Positions 14,632-22,608 of a stretch of DNA of 32,479 nt are shown here, one piece after another. The stretch is taken from the NCBI RefSeq assembly GCF_000472925.1, contig NZ_AXAS01000075.1:1-32479 (forward strand), in the 5' to 3' direction. The number at the start of each line of letters is the position of its first letter. Positions within the stretch are counted from its first letter, which is position 1. The notes beneath the pieces are model-generated. The model did no database searches. It was not told where the DNA came from and saw only the letters and a list, made by a program, of their open reading frames with translations. Origin of the DNA: Bradyrhizobium sp. Ec3.3. GTDB lineage: Bacteria; Pseudomonadota; Alphaproteobacteria; Rhizobiales; Xanthobacteraceae. The position numbers were made by a program, and so were the translations under genes.

Positions 14632-15209
14632 CTAGATATCAGCGTAGGTACCGGGCGAACGTGATCGAAAGCACATTAGCCGGAGAACAAACCAACCGAT
14701 GATAGAATAGACCGTCATCAGTTGGCGGCTGGCTGCTAAGCTCTAGACTAGGACGAGATGTAGCGCTGGTCATGGCGGCGCCCGTCGGCTTCGTCATGAA
14801 GCGCGCCAAGTCGCGAATGAGGAAGCTTGCCAATCCCTCTTGTTGAAAATGCGAGAGGAAAATCTGGTGAAGTTCGACATCCACAAAGGGCGATGGATTA
14901 TCGCGTGATTTCGTGAATGGCGCGGCCGTCCAGCGCTGACCCGCGGCTTATCCTCATCTGCTGAAGGCGCGAACATGGCGCTGTGTTCTCGGTGCAACAT
15001 CGCTTTTCTTCCATTGAGTGTCGCAATTTTTTGGCCCGCACTCCCGACCGGCTCGGTGCAAGTTTGAAAAAATCGGGGCTGGGTCGTTCGGTAAGCAATT
15101 AGTTTTGAGGACCTCGGCGCGGTCCGCAGAGCGCGAATGCTCTGCGGATATTTTCCTGTAATGAGCCTCCAAGCGGATCGGGGGTGTCGTGTGGCTAAAC
15201 GGAGATTCG
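14632..15209. other. Stretch without a confident gene
   Basis: Several overlapping minus-strand frames (for example GTG-started MDVELHQIFLSHFQQEGLA from 14884) lack ribosome sites and known relatives. The stretch contains the orphan terminator-like hairpin at 15123-15154. Confidence 0.4.
15123..15154 (+). terminator. Terminator-like hairpin
   Basis: TCCGCAGAGC and GCTCTGCGGA form a perfect ten-bp stem with a GCGAAT loop, followed by TATTTTCC. No plus-strand gene ends just upstream, so it is either the end of an unrecognised transcript or a leftover. Confidence 0.5.
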
Positions 15210-15419
15210 ATGAGGTCGCTGTTCATTCTCGTTGCTATCTGCTTTTCGGGCACCGTATTCGCTCAAACTGCGCCGCCCAAAGTCGGAAACAAAGTGCTGG
15301 TTCAGGTAAAGCCGAAAGTGCCGACGGGTTGCAAATTCGTTGGAGCGGTCCGGGGCACAAAGCTATGGGCCGGTGATTGCGCAGGGCCAGAGCTTAGGGG
15401 CTCGACAACCACGACTTAA
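15210..15419 (+). CDS. Small exported protein with probable premature stop
   Basis: 69 residues: a signal peptide (MRSLFILVAICFSGTVFA, cut after AFA or AQT) and a mature domain containing two cysteines (PTGCKFVGAV, AGDCAGPEL) that could form a disulfide. GGAG lies five to six bases before the ATG. After the TAA at 15417 the same frame continues as HQALPEEATGSITPDPKE to a second TAA at 15474. That reads like the usual tail of the protein, so a nonsense change is likely. Periplasmic; function unknown. Confidence 0.6.
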   Translation: MRSLFILVAICFSGTVFAQTAPPKVGNKVLVQVKPKVPTGCKFVGAVRGTKLWAGDCAGPELRGSTTTT

Positions 15420-15584
15420 CATCAAGCCTTGCCTGAGGAAGCGACCGGATCAATCACGCCCGATCCGAAAGAGTAAAATCACTCGCGAGCCGTCCTAGCG
15501 ACCAAGCCCTGCGGCGCAGCGAAATGACGCTATGGGTGGACGAATGCAGATCCTGCCGCCGTGGCGGGCTCTTACTTGGCTAAC

Positions 15585-16022
15585 TTACGTCCGCCGAGGA
15601 GGTCGCTCCGGTGGCTGAGGATTACTGGCGGGATTGGTATCGTATTTGGATATTCGCCCGATAAGCCCGCTACTGGCGAGCAGTTGAAGATCAGCCTCGA
15701 TCGCGTCGGCAATCTTCTTGTCATAGACCTCGCGACCGTCCACGTAGACCGTAAAGGACTTCAGATATTTTTCCTTCTTCGACGGGTTCTCGATCGTCGC
15801 CTTCGTCCACTCGTAAAGCGGATAACATTCGACGCCGTGCTCTTCTGCGGCGGCGACATATTCCGCGAAGGCGTCGAACTGACACTTAGCAAGCGCGCGA
15901 TGCGTGGCTAAGATCTCGAATAGCTGCGCCAGCACAATGTCGGGCGCTTTTCGATGTATCGATTCCGCCACGGCGGAGTCGTTTACATCGAATCTAACCT
16001 GATACTGCCACTGACCGGTCAT
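15585..16022 (-). CDS. Conserved hypothetical protein
   Basis: 145 residues starting MTGQWQYQVRFDVNDSAVAE. The middle (CQFDAFAEYVAAAEEHGVE, LYEWTKATIENPSKKEKYLK) and FTVYVDGREVYDKKIADAI look like a folded alpha/beta protein. The proline-rich tail is probably disordered. The ATG at 16046 is an alternative: GGAAGG lies between the two. No signal peptide. It appears to stand alone. I recall similar unnamed proteins in Bradyrhizobium but no function. Confidence 0.6.
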   Translation of the reverse strand: MTGQWQYQVRFDVNDSAVAESIHRKAPDIVLAQLFEILATHRALAKCQFDAFAEYVAAAEEHGVECYPLYEWTKATIENPSKKEKYLKSFTVYVDGREVYDKKIADAIEADLQLLASSGLIGRISKYDTNPASNPQPPERPPRRT

Positions 16023-16461
16023 GCAACTATCGCCTTCCGGCGGCACGATCTGCCCCTACCGAGACTAGGTATCAGCTTTTGGAACTTCAAGATGGCAAGC
16101 AGGGTAGAATGTCAGGTCCGCACTGTCCGGCCGACATCCAACACCGATCTCACGGCAGATAGCGAACGAGCCGGCACGACATAACATGATGCGGTGCTCA
16201 TCCAAGGCGGTCGGTCTAACCGCCTAGCCCGATTGATTTGACTCAAATCCACGGCACATACCGCCGACCCCCGTTTAAGCCCTCGTGACGATCGCACCGA
16301 AGCCGGTCCAGTTTTGGCTTCAAGACTGACGGCCGTGCAAGGCCGTTTTTACACGGCCAAGACCCATAGCGGACAGTGCCGACGCTGTCAGACGGTGCTG
16401 GCAGGCTGATGGTTCTCATGCTTTGATAGCCAAGGTCGAACCGAACTGTGCCGGGCATAAC
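16023..16461. other. Intergenic stretch before the first ABC binding protein
   Basis: No gene seen. A GC-rich inverted motif GGCCGTGCAAGGCCGTTTTTAC occurs near 16331 (GGCCGT twice, then T-run), not a clean hairpin. It must carry the promoter of the 16462 gene. Confidence 0.35.
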
Positions 16462-17469
16462 ATGAAACGACGCACGTTTTTGCGAGCCGCCGGAAGCGCG
16501 GCCATCGCGTGGCCGGTGCAGGTGTGGGCTCAAAGAGATCCGAAGCCGCCACTGGTGGCAGTGCTGTTCCCGGGCACTGAAGAGGCGTTAAGGCCAAGGT
16601 TAGCGGCAGTGCGTGGCGGGTTGAAGGATGAGGGGCTGGTAGAAAACCGCGACTTTGTTCTCGAGACGCGCTTCGCGAGCGGAGAGTTTTCAGAGTTGCC
16701 CCGCCTCGCACAGCAGCTGGACGCGTTGAAGCCACGGGTCTTTGTAGCCGCTGCCCACGCGGTTGCCACTGTACATAGCTTACGACCCGACGCTCCACTG
16801 GTATTTACCGCCATGGCCATTGATCCCATCGCGGTAGGACTTGCCGAGAGCTACACAAGGCCCGGCGGGACGGCCACCGGTAACGTGATGAACGCAGTCG
16901 GGGGCGAGGAGAGCCTAACAGCGAAGCGCCTTGGATTTTTCAGGCACTTGGTCCCGAATATCCGGCGGCTCGGCATGATCGGAGTTGCGGATTACGGACT
17001 CGCGCGCCTAGAGACCTCCGAAGAAGCGGCGTTGCGCAAGGTGACGGAGCAATTGGGAATCGGCTTTGACAGCTATGCGGTCAAGCCCACTGTAGACGAT
17101 CTCGAAGGGATCCTTTCGAGGGCGTTGAGCGATGGCGTCGAAGCATTCTACCTGTCCGGCGATCCAGTTCTGACTTACAAGATGTCCTTCGTCGCGCCAC
17201 GTATTCTGACGACCGGTAAGCCGACGTTTGGACCTTATCCCGATTGGGCGCGAGCCGGTTTGCTCTTAACCTATTCAAGTGATGCCATAGACGGCTTTCG
17301 GCGCGCCGGGGCCTATGCCGCGAAAATCATCCGTGGCGCGAAGCCTGGCGACTTGCCAATCGAGCAGGCCAGCAAGTTCTGGCTGGTTCTCAATCTCAAG
17401 ACCGCCAAGCAGCTCGGGATTAAGGCTCCGCCAGAGCTGCTGGCGGTGGCCAACGAGGTGATCGAATAG
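16462..17469 (+). CDS. ABC-transporter substrate-binding protein, PF04392 (Trp/Tyr-type) family, copy 1
   Basis: 335 residues. The N-terminus MKRRTFLRAAGSAAIAWPV ending VWAQ is a Tat-like signal, so it acts in the periplasm. The body follows the family plan: LVAVLFPGTEE at the first strand, RPGGTATGNV near 135, LTAKRLGFFRHLVP, and the C-terminal DLPIEQASKFWLVLNLKTAK with LGIKAPPELL. No permease or ATPase gene is near, which is common for this family in Bradyrhizobium. It is more diverged than the other two copies. The real ligand is unknown despite the family name. Confidence 0.85.
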   Translation: MKRRTFLRAAGSAAIAWPVQVWAQRDPKPPLVAVLFPGTEEALRPRLAAVRGGLKDEGLVENRDFVLETRFASGEFSELPRLAQQLDALKPRVFVAAAHAVATVHSLRPDAPLVFTAMAIDPIAVGLAESYTRPGGTATGNVMNAVGGEESLTAKRLGFFRHLVPNIRRLGMIGVADYGLARLETSEEAALRKVTEQLGIGFDSYAVKPTVDDLEGILSRALSDGVEAFYLSGDPVLTYKMSFVAPRILTTGKPTFGPYPDWARAGLLLTYSSDAIDGFRRAGAYAAKIIRGAKPGDLPIEQASKFWLVLNLKTAKQLGIKAPPELLAVANEVIE

Positions 17470-17682
17470 TCGAGCAAGTCTCCCATTGGCCCCATCGCGT
17501 CATTTCGCGGCGATGCGGAATTTGGTGGCTATTGGGGCATAGCGGAAATTGACAGGCCGCCGTCGATCACAGTGGACGACGCAGATGACCCACAAGCGAC
17601 ATTGCCTTGTCTCAATCTAACTACTTCCAGACCATCGGTCGGAACGGCTACGATGCCCGACGTGTGCCGAGGGAGTGAACCG

Positions 17683-18672
17683 ATGAGACGGCGCGAGTTC
17701 CTCATTGCACTTGGAGGCGCGGCGGCCTGGTCGCCTTCGGTTAAGGCACAACGGCCGGTCTCGCGAACTGTGGGCGTGCTCGAGCTTGGATCGCTCGAAG
17801 GAGCGCGGAGAAGCTTTGGTCCTGCACAACGCCGGCTGGCCGAAATGGGCTATGTTGAGGGCCGAAATCTAGCGCTTGAATACCGTTGGGCAGACAATCG
17901 CGATGACCGACTTACCACGCTCGCTGGCGATCTGGTTCAGCGTCGTGTAGACGCGATCGTTGTATTTACAGGTCCGGCGATCGTTTCCGCGAAGGCCGCG
18001 ACCACATCTATTCCGATCATTTTCATTACGGGCTTTGATCCCGTCGAAAGCGGATTTGTCGCAAGCTTGAACCGACCGGGCGGCAATGTGACCGGCATTT
18101 CGGTTCTCAACACAGAGGTGGCGGCCAAGCGACTGCAGGTGCTTTGCGAGCTGTTGCCAACAGCGAAGTCAATTGGGCTCCTCTACAGTCCAGCAAATCT
18201 TCTATCCGTATCTGGGGCTGACCGCATCGCGAAGGATTTGGAAACGGTGGCGCAGGCCTTGAATGTGAAGCTGCTGTACTTCGACGCAAGGAGCTCGGAT
18301 GATTTGGAGAGAGCTTTCGGAAACATGAAAAGCGCAGGGTTGGATGGAATATTAGTTTCAGCTGACGCATTGATGATTCAGAACATTGAAAAGGTTGTTG
18401 CGACATTAGCTCGACTCAACATACCGACGGTCTATCCAATTCGGGCGTTCGCTGCCGCCGGCGGATTGGCGAGTTATGGAACGGATTATCCCGAGGCTTA
18501 CCGACAATTAGGTGATTATCTTGGCCGGGTGCTAAACGGCGAAAACCCGGAAAACCTGCCAGTGCAGCGAGTCACAAAGGTCGAACTGGTCATCAATATG
18601 AAAACCGCCAAGGCGCTTGGCATTACTGTGCCACCTGCGCTACTCGCTCGCGCCGACGAGCTGATCGAATAA
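17683..18672 (+). CDS. ABC-transporter substrate-binding protein, PF04392 family, copy 2
   Basis: 329 residues with Tat-like signal MRRREFLIALGGAAAW ending VKAQ. Recognisable blocks are TVGVLELGS, MGYVEGRNLALEYRWAD, DPVESGFVASLNRPGGNVTG, AAKRLQVLCELLP and LPVQRVTKVELVINMKTAK. The ATG follows GGGAG by about eight bases; the longer frame from 17572 is unlikely. It follows copy 1 by 213 bp on the same strand, enough for its own promoter. No transporter partners. The periplasmic ligand is unknown. Confidence 0.9.
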   Translation: MRRREFLIALGGAAAWSPSVKAQRPVSRTVGVLELGSLEGARRSFGPAQRRLAEMGYVEGRNLALEYRWADNRDDRLTTLAGDLVQRRVDAIVVFTGPAIVSAKAATTSIPIIFITGFDPVESGFVASLNRPGGNVTGISVLNTEVAAKRLQVLCELLPTAKSIGLLYSPANLLSVSGADRIAKDLETVAQALNVKLLYFDARSSDDLERAFGNMKSAGLDGILVSADALMIQNIEKVVATLARLNIPTVYPIRAFAAAGGLASYGTDYPEAYRQLGDYLGRVLNGENPENLPVQRVTKVELVINMKTAKALGITVPPALLARADELIE

Positions 18673-18947
18673 GGAGGCATTGCGGCGGTGAATGAGTCTG
18701 TGTTGGGCCCAACGCCGCGAAGTCTGGACCGGCCGTTGGTCGGAGCAGTCATGTGTTCGGCCTATTTACGCGGTACACAGATGACCGCTGGCCATAATGC
18801 CCTCCACGGATCAGGTCCCGATCAACAGCACGCATTCGAAGATGCCTTGGCCAATGTGGGTTGTCCTGATCGCCGGATCGACCGGCGCTGCATTAAGTGT
18901 CGCCCTTCCAACCGTTACGTCACACCGGGATATCCGGCGCGTTTCCT
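18673..18947. other. Stretch after ABC copy 2
   Basis: An orphan AAGGAGG follows the stop codon, but the GTG frame behind it is not protein-like. A second frame from 18797 has one hydrophobic helix (PMWVVLIAGSTGAALSVAL) and then runs into the IS110 remnant; it may be the start of a gene cut by it. Neither is called. Confidence 0.35.
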
Positions 18948-19125
18948 TTATGCCGCGAGGGCGGCCGGCTCCCTGTAGCGCTCACTCCTGGCCATCATGG
19001 CCCATGCCATGCGGGCGATCTTGTTGGCGAGCGCGATCGCAGCAACCTTGGTCGGTCGACGCGCCAGCAGCTCCGTAAGCCAGGGCCGATGCCCTGTGCC
19101 ATGGTGGAGGAGTCGTCCACCGCAT
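18948..19125 (-). mobile_element. IS110-family transposase, C-terminal sliver
   Basis: The minus frame reads WLTELLARRPTKVAAIALAN then KIARMAWAMMARSERY and stops at 18948. This is the conserved C-terminal end of IS110/IS1111 transposases (pattern L..R.P..V..IALANK.ARI.WA.L). The serine-containing TNP20 region upstream is absent. It abuts the 3' end of the LysR gene. Confidence 0.65.
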
Positions 19126-19159
19126 GATTGGCGGACATGATGGAATAGTGTAGTTCCGA

Positions 19160-20098
19160 TCAGAGTCGCCCATTTCGCGACTTTGCGAACAGATCGAACG
19201 ATGTTGTCCGGAACCATCGATGGCCCGGATCGCGATGACACCGTTCGTGCCAGTATTGCGCGATCTCGACGGGAGGCAGCGGAATAGAGGGCCGGAACGT
19301 CACCAGACCGAGCTGCTCGGCAAAGTGTCTTGCGACATTCTCGGGCACCGTTGCAACTCCATCGGTTCGCGACGCAACCACCGCAGCGGCAATGAAGCTC
19401 GACAGACGAAGCAGAACGCGCTCCGGTGCAAGTTCGGATTCAAGCGTGTGCTGGACCACGCGATGCGCCGCGTGCCCGACATCTGACGCCATGACGACGA
19501 TGTGGTTTGCGGTACGAAATCCTGCAGCCGTGCGTAGCCTGGCCAGTCTCGGGTGCTCCCTCCGCGCCACGCTTACATAGCTGGTGAAATAGAGCCGCTG
19601 CCGACGGAGCCCGCGCGGCGCCGAAGGGAAGGCGCCAAGCGCTAGGTCGGCTTCGCCCGACTCGAGCTTCATTTCGAAGTGTCTGGAATCGAACGGCAGC
19701 GCGCGCAGGCTGAGGCTGCTTCCTTCATTCGCCAAGCGCGTGAGCAGCGGCGGCAGGAAGACGACTGTGCCGACATCGGTGACCAAAAGGTTGAAGACGC
19801 GCTGGCTTGTACGCGGATCGAAAGAGGGTGCGGTCTTGCAAAGAGCATCGGATGCAGCCAGCAGGTTTCGCAGTGGTTCGGCCATCGCGATCGCCCTTGG
19901 CGTGAGCTGCATCGCCTGGCCATCGCGGATGACCAGCGGGTCGCCGAAGTGGTTGCGAAGCCTTGACAGGCTCTTGCTGATGGACGGCTGGCTGGTATCG
20001 AGCAATTCTGCCGCGCGCGTCAAATTGCGCTCGCGCAGCACAACGTTCAGCGTTCTGAGATCCCGCAAGCGAAGATCGATGGCATCCCGACTTGGCAT
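19160..20098 (-). CDS. LysR-type transcriptional regulator
   Basis: 312 residues. The N-terminal winged helix is clear: DLRLRDLRTLNVVLRERNLT, RAAELLDTSQPSISKSLSRL, FGDPLVIRDGQAMQLTPRA. A periplasmic-binding-protein-like effector domain follows (VFNLLVTDVGTVVFLPPLL, SGEADLALGAFP). The start at 20098 is nine bases after AGGA; ATGs at 20104 and 20107 are alternatives. It is divergent from the NMT1-like binding protein with ~150 bp between, the usual layout for a LysR regulator controlling its neighbour and itself. The 3' end touches an IS110 sliver but the protein length is normal. Confidence 0.9.
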   Translation of the reverse strand: MPSRDAIDLRLRDLRTLNVVLRERNLTRAAELLDTSQPSISKSLSRLRNHFGDPLVIRDGQAMQLTPRAIAMAEPLRNLLAASDALCKTAPSFDPRTSQRVFNLLVTDVGTVVFLPPLLTRLANEGSSLSLRALPFDSRHFEMKLESGEADLALGAFPSAPRGLRRQRLYFTSYVSVARREHPRLARLRTAAGFRTANHIVVMASDVGHAAHRVVQHTLESELAPERVLLRLSSFIAAAVVASRTDGVATVPENVARHFAEQLGLVTFRPSIPLPPVEIAQYWHERCHRDPGHRWFRTTSFDLFAKSRNGRL

Positions 20099-20247
20099 GA
20101 TCATCATTCCTGTTCGGGCATAGCCGCCATCAGAGCCCGGCATTAGGGTGCTGTCAACCTCGCTTCGAGCGCGCAGGCTGTTGGAGCCGGTTACGCCAAC
20201 CTGCCTACGCCAGCCTGACATTGGCTCTGCCGGATAGGAGAACACCG
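20099..20247. promoter_or_regulatory. Divergent promoter region of LysR gene and binding-protein gene
   Basis: About 150 bp separate the two starts and must hold both promoters and the LysR operator. AGGAGAACACCG precedes the 20248 ATG. I could not pick a unique T-N11-A operator by eye. Confidence 0.55.
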
Positions 20248-21123
20248 ATGGCCAAGTTCATCATCGAACCACACTTCCGCTTGCAGGAATGGGTCGCGGA
20301 AGAAAGGGGCCACTTTCACCTCGAAGGCCTAGATTACGAATTCCGGGAGCTCATTCGCTCAACGGGCGGCGCACACCACAAGACAACCGGCAAGTCAGGC
20401 GCCTTCCAGAGCATCGAGAAGGGACGCGAGGCCAACGTGACGTGCGCGTGCCACTGGACAGTCAACGTGGCCGCTTCGCGGGGTCATACCAAGCTCTATG
20501 CGGATGCTTATTCGGTCGCGCCTGCGGGAATTTTCGTCCCCTCCGATTCCAGGATCACCACGCCGGCTGACCTTGCGGGGGTTCCGATCTCGGTCGGCTA
20601 TCAGTCGGGCAGCCACTACGCCACGCTCCAGGCGCTGGAGCAATATCTGCCCGCCGACCAGATCGAGCTGTCGTTCGAGGAAGGCATGTTGTTCCGCCGC
20701 CTCGAGCTGTTTCTATCGGGTCGATCGCCTGCGGTAGCTCTGTTCGGCGGTCCCTATTATTTCGCCGAACAGCTGGGCTTCCGCAAGATCATCGATAACA
20801 CCTTTATGATCGCGGCGATGATCAATGGCGATCCGGAGCCGGACGACGTCCGCAAATATTTCAGGGCCCTGAAGCGGGCGCAGCGCGACATCGATTTGCG
20901 ACCCGACCTCTACACGCACTATTATAAACGCGAGTTTCCAGAACATTTCCACGCCATGATGGACACGCGGCGCTGGGGACCGGGCGAACGGATCGTTTTC
21001 GAGCCCTACGACAAAGAGGCCTTTGAGAGGTCGTTTGACTGGATAGCCAAGCACGGGATCTTCGAGCCCGGACAAATGGGCTCGGGCGACTACGAGCAGG
21101 CTGTCTTTCTCGCGGCTGATTAG
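20248..21123 (+). CDS. NMT1/THI5-like periplasmic-binding-fold protein without signal peptide
   Basis: 291 residues. The start KFIIEPHFRLQEWVAEERGH resembles the opening of SsuA/ThiY/NMT1-like binding folds (LEW..AEE.G.F..EGLD). Supporting blocks are DSRITTPADLAGVPISVGYQ, a serine-rich ligand loop SGSHYATLQAL, and ALFGGPYYFAEQLGFRKIID. No export signal is present: the protein begins directly at the first strand, after GGAG seven bases upstream. It may bind its ligand in the cytoplasm, act as an enzyme, or be mis-evolved. The divergent LysR regulator suggests a catabolic or uptake role induced by a small molecule. Confidence 0.75.
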   Translation: MAKFIIEPHFRLQEWVAEERGHFHLEGLDYEFRELIRSTGGAHHKTTGKSGAFQSIEKGREANVTCACHWTVNVAASRGHTKLYADAYSVAPAGIFVPSDSRITTPADLAGVPISVGYQSGSHYATLQALEQYLPADQIELSFEEGMLFRRLELFLSGRSPAVALFGGPYYFAEQLGFRKIIDNTFMIAAMINGDPEPDDVRKYFRALKRAQRDIDLRPDLYTHYYKREFPEHFHAMMDTRRWGPGERIVFEPYDKEAFERSFDWIAKHGIFEPGQMGSGDYEQAVFLAAD

Positions 21124-21482
21124 CTTGGCGCTTACTTTGAGACGAGGAGGTTCCTCGGGAGAGCCAATTATCTCAGCCTTTGCTATGGCCTATAGCGTCA
21201 TTAGCAAATGTCCGCTTCTGTGTCGTTTGACTACGAGGACCACGCCAAGCTACCGCGTTCACGCGGGATTTTACGAAGAACCAAAGGCCAGAAATGCGGT
21301 CCCAATACACAAGAGGCGAGCGGTCCCGCGTACCCGCGCCGCGGCGTCGCCCCAACGAACGGCAAAGCTGTCGGACATAGCATTGTCCGTTTCACCGCTG
21401 AACCCCGACATTGGAGCAGCGCACCAGCATGTTCAGAGTTTGGGCCACGTCCGGACTCATGCGGCGCAGCAAATCTGCATCG
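21124..21482. other. Intergenic stretch
   Basis: No gene supported. It separates two convergent genes. Plus-strand frames here lack ribosome sites and known motifs. I see no terminator with a T-run. Confidence 0.4.
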
Positions 21483-22466
21483 TCATTCGATCGCCTCGTC
21501 GGCGCGGGCAAGCAGGCTCGGCGGAATTTCAAGTCCGAGCGCCTTTGCAGTCTTGAGATTGATAACCAGTTCGTATTTGGTCGGCTGCTCGACCGGCAGA
21601 TCGGAAGGCTTGGTGCCCTTGAGGATCTTTCCCGCGTAAGCACCCACCAGACGAAAGGCAGCTATGAGGCTCGATCCATAGCTGATCAGGCCGCCGATAG
21701 CGACGAACTCGCGCCACGCATATATCGCCGGAACGGCATGGCGCGATGCCAGCGCCACGAGACGCTCGCGCCGGGTGCTCAAGAACGGATCCGCGCCGAC
21801 GATGAGCGCGCCCGCATGCAGTTGGACTAGGGAGGCGAAGGCGGTGTCGATCTCGCTTTCGCTGCTGGCTTTCAGGACATGGAGCCGCAACCCCTTCGTG
21901 TGCGCTGCTTCCTGCACGTCTCGAGTGGTGCGCTCGGCAGTCGTATTGTTCGGGTTCACCAGCAGGGCGATCACCCCAGCCTGCGGAACCAGTTCGGAAA
22001 GCAGCTCAAGGCGCTTAGCCGTCAGCTCGTTGGGGACGAAGCTGACCCCCGTGAGGTTGCCGCCCGGATGGGCGAGGCTGGCGACCAGCCCGTCTGCGAC
22101 TGGGTCGGCGCCGCCCCTGAAGACGATCGGGATTGTCGAGGTGGCGCTTTTCGCGGCTCGTGCCGATGGCGGGCTGCTCGCCATGATCAAATCGACCTTG
22201 CGGCCGACGAGATCGGCGGCCAATGCAGACAACCGATCGTAATTGTCCTCCCCCCAGCGGTATTCGATCGCCAAATTCTGACCCTCGACGTAGCCGGCTT
22301 CGCTCAGTCCCTGGCGGAACGCGTCCATAAAGGGTCCATAAGACGCGCTGGGCGGCCCGGCGTAGAGGACGCCGATCACCGGCATCGCCTTCTGCTGCGC
22401 GTGCGCAGCGAACGGCCATGCCGCCACTCCGCCGCCGAGAAGTGCGACGAATGTCCGCCGCCTCAT
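21483..22466 (-). CDS. ABC-transporter substrate-binding protein, PF04392 family, copy 3
   Basis: 327 residues. Tat-like signal MRRRTFVALLGGGVAAWPFA with AHAQQ cleavage. Blocks are VIGVLYAGPPSASYGPFMDA, AGYVEGQNLAIEYRWGEDNY, GGADPVADGLVASLAHPGGN, LTAKRLELLSELVP and LPVEQPTKYELVINLKTAK. AGGAGG is about ten bases before the ATG. It is on the strand opposite copies 1 and 2 and has no transporter partners. Intact. Confidence 0.92.
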   Translation of the reverse strand: MRRRTFVALLGGGVAAWPFAAHAQQKAMPVIGVLYAGPPSASYGPFMDAFRQGLSEAGYVEGQNLAIEYRWGEDNYDRLSALAADLVGRKVDLIMASSPPSARAAKSATSTIPIVFRGGADPVADGLVASLAHPGGNLTGVSFVPNELTAKRLELLSELVPQAGVIALLVNPNNTTAERTTRDVQEAAHTKGLRLHVLKASSESEIDTAFASLVQLHAGALIVGADPFLSTRRERLVALASRHAVPAIYAWREFVAIGGLISYGSSLIAAFRLVGAYAGKILKGTKPSDLPVEQPTKYELVINLKTAKALGLEIPPSLLARADEAIE

Positions 22467-22608
22467 GAGGGCTTTCCCTCCTGCACAGACTCCAGGCGAG
22501 CAGAGGCTATCATATTCTATGCTTCACTGAGCCGACTCCAGCGAGCCGTGCCATCACCTCGCCTTCGGGCCAAAGGCGGTCCTCCGAATACCTGATCGGC
22601 ATTGAGGG

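Noticed and set aside
14639..14884. 81-codon minus-strand frame
   Set aside because: GTG start, no ribosome site, no known relatives, overlapping alternative frames look equally plausible.
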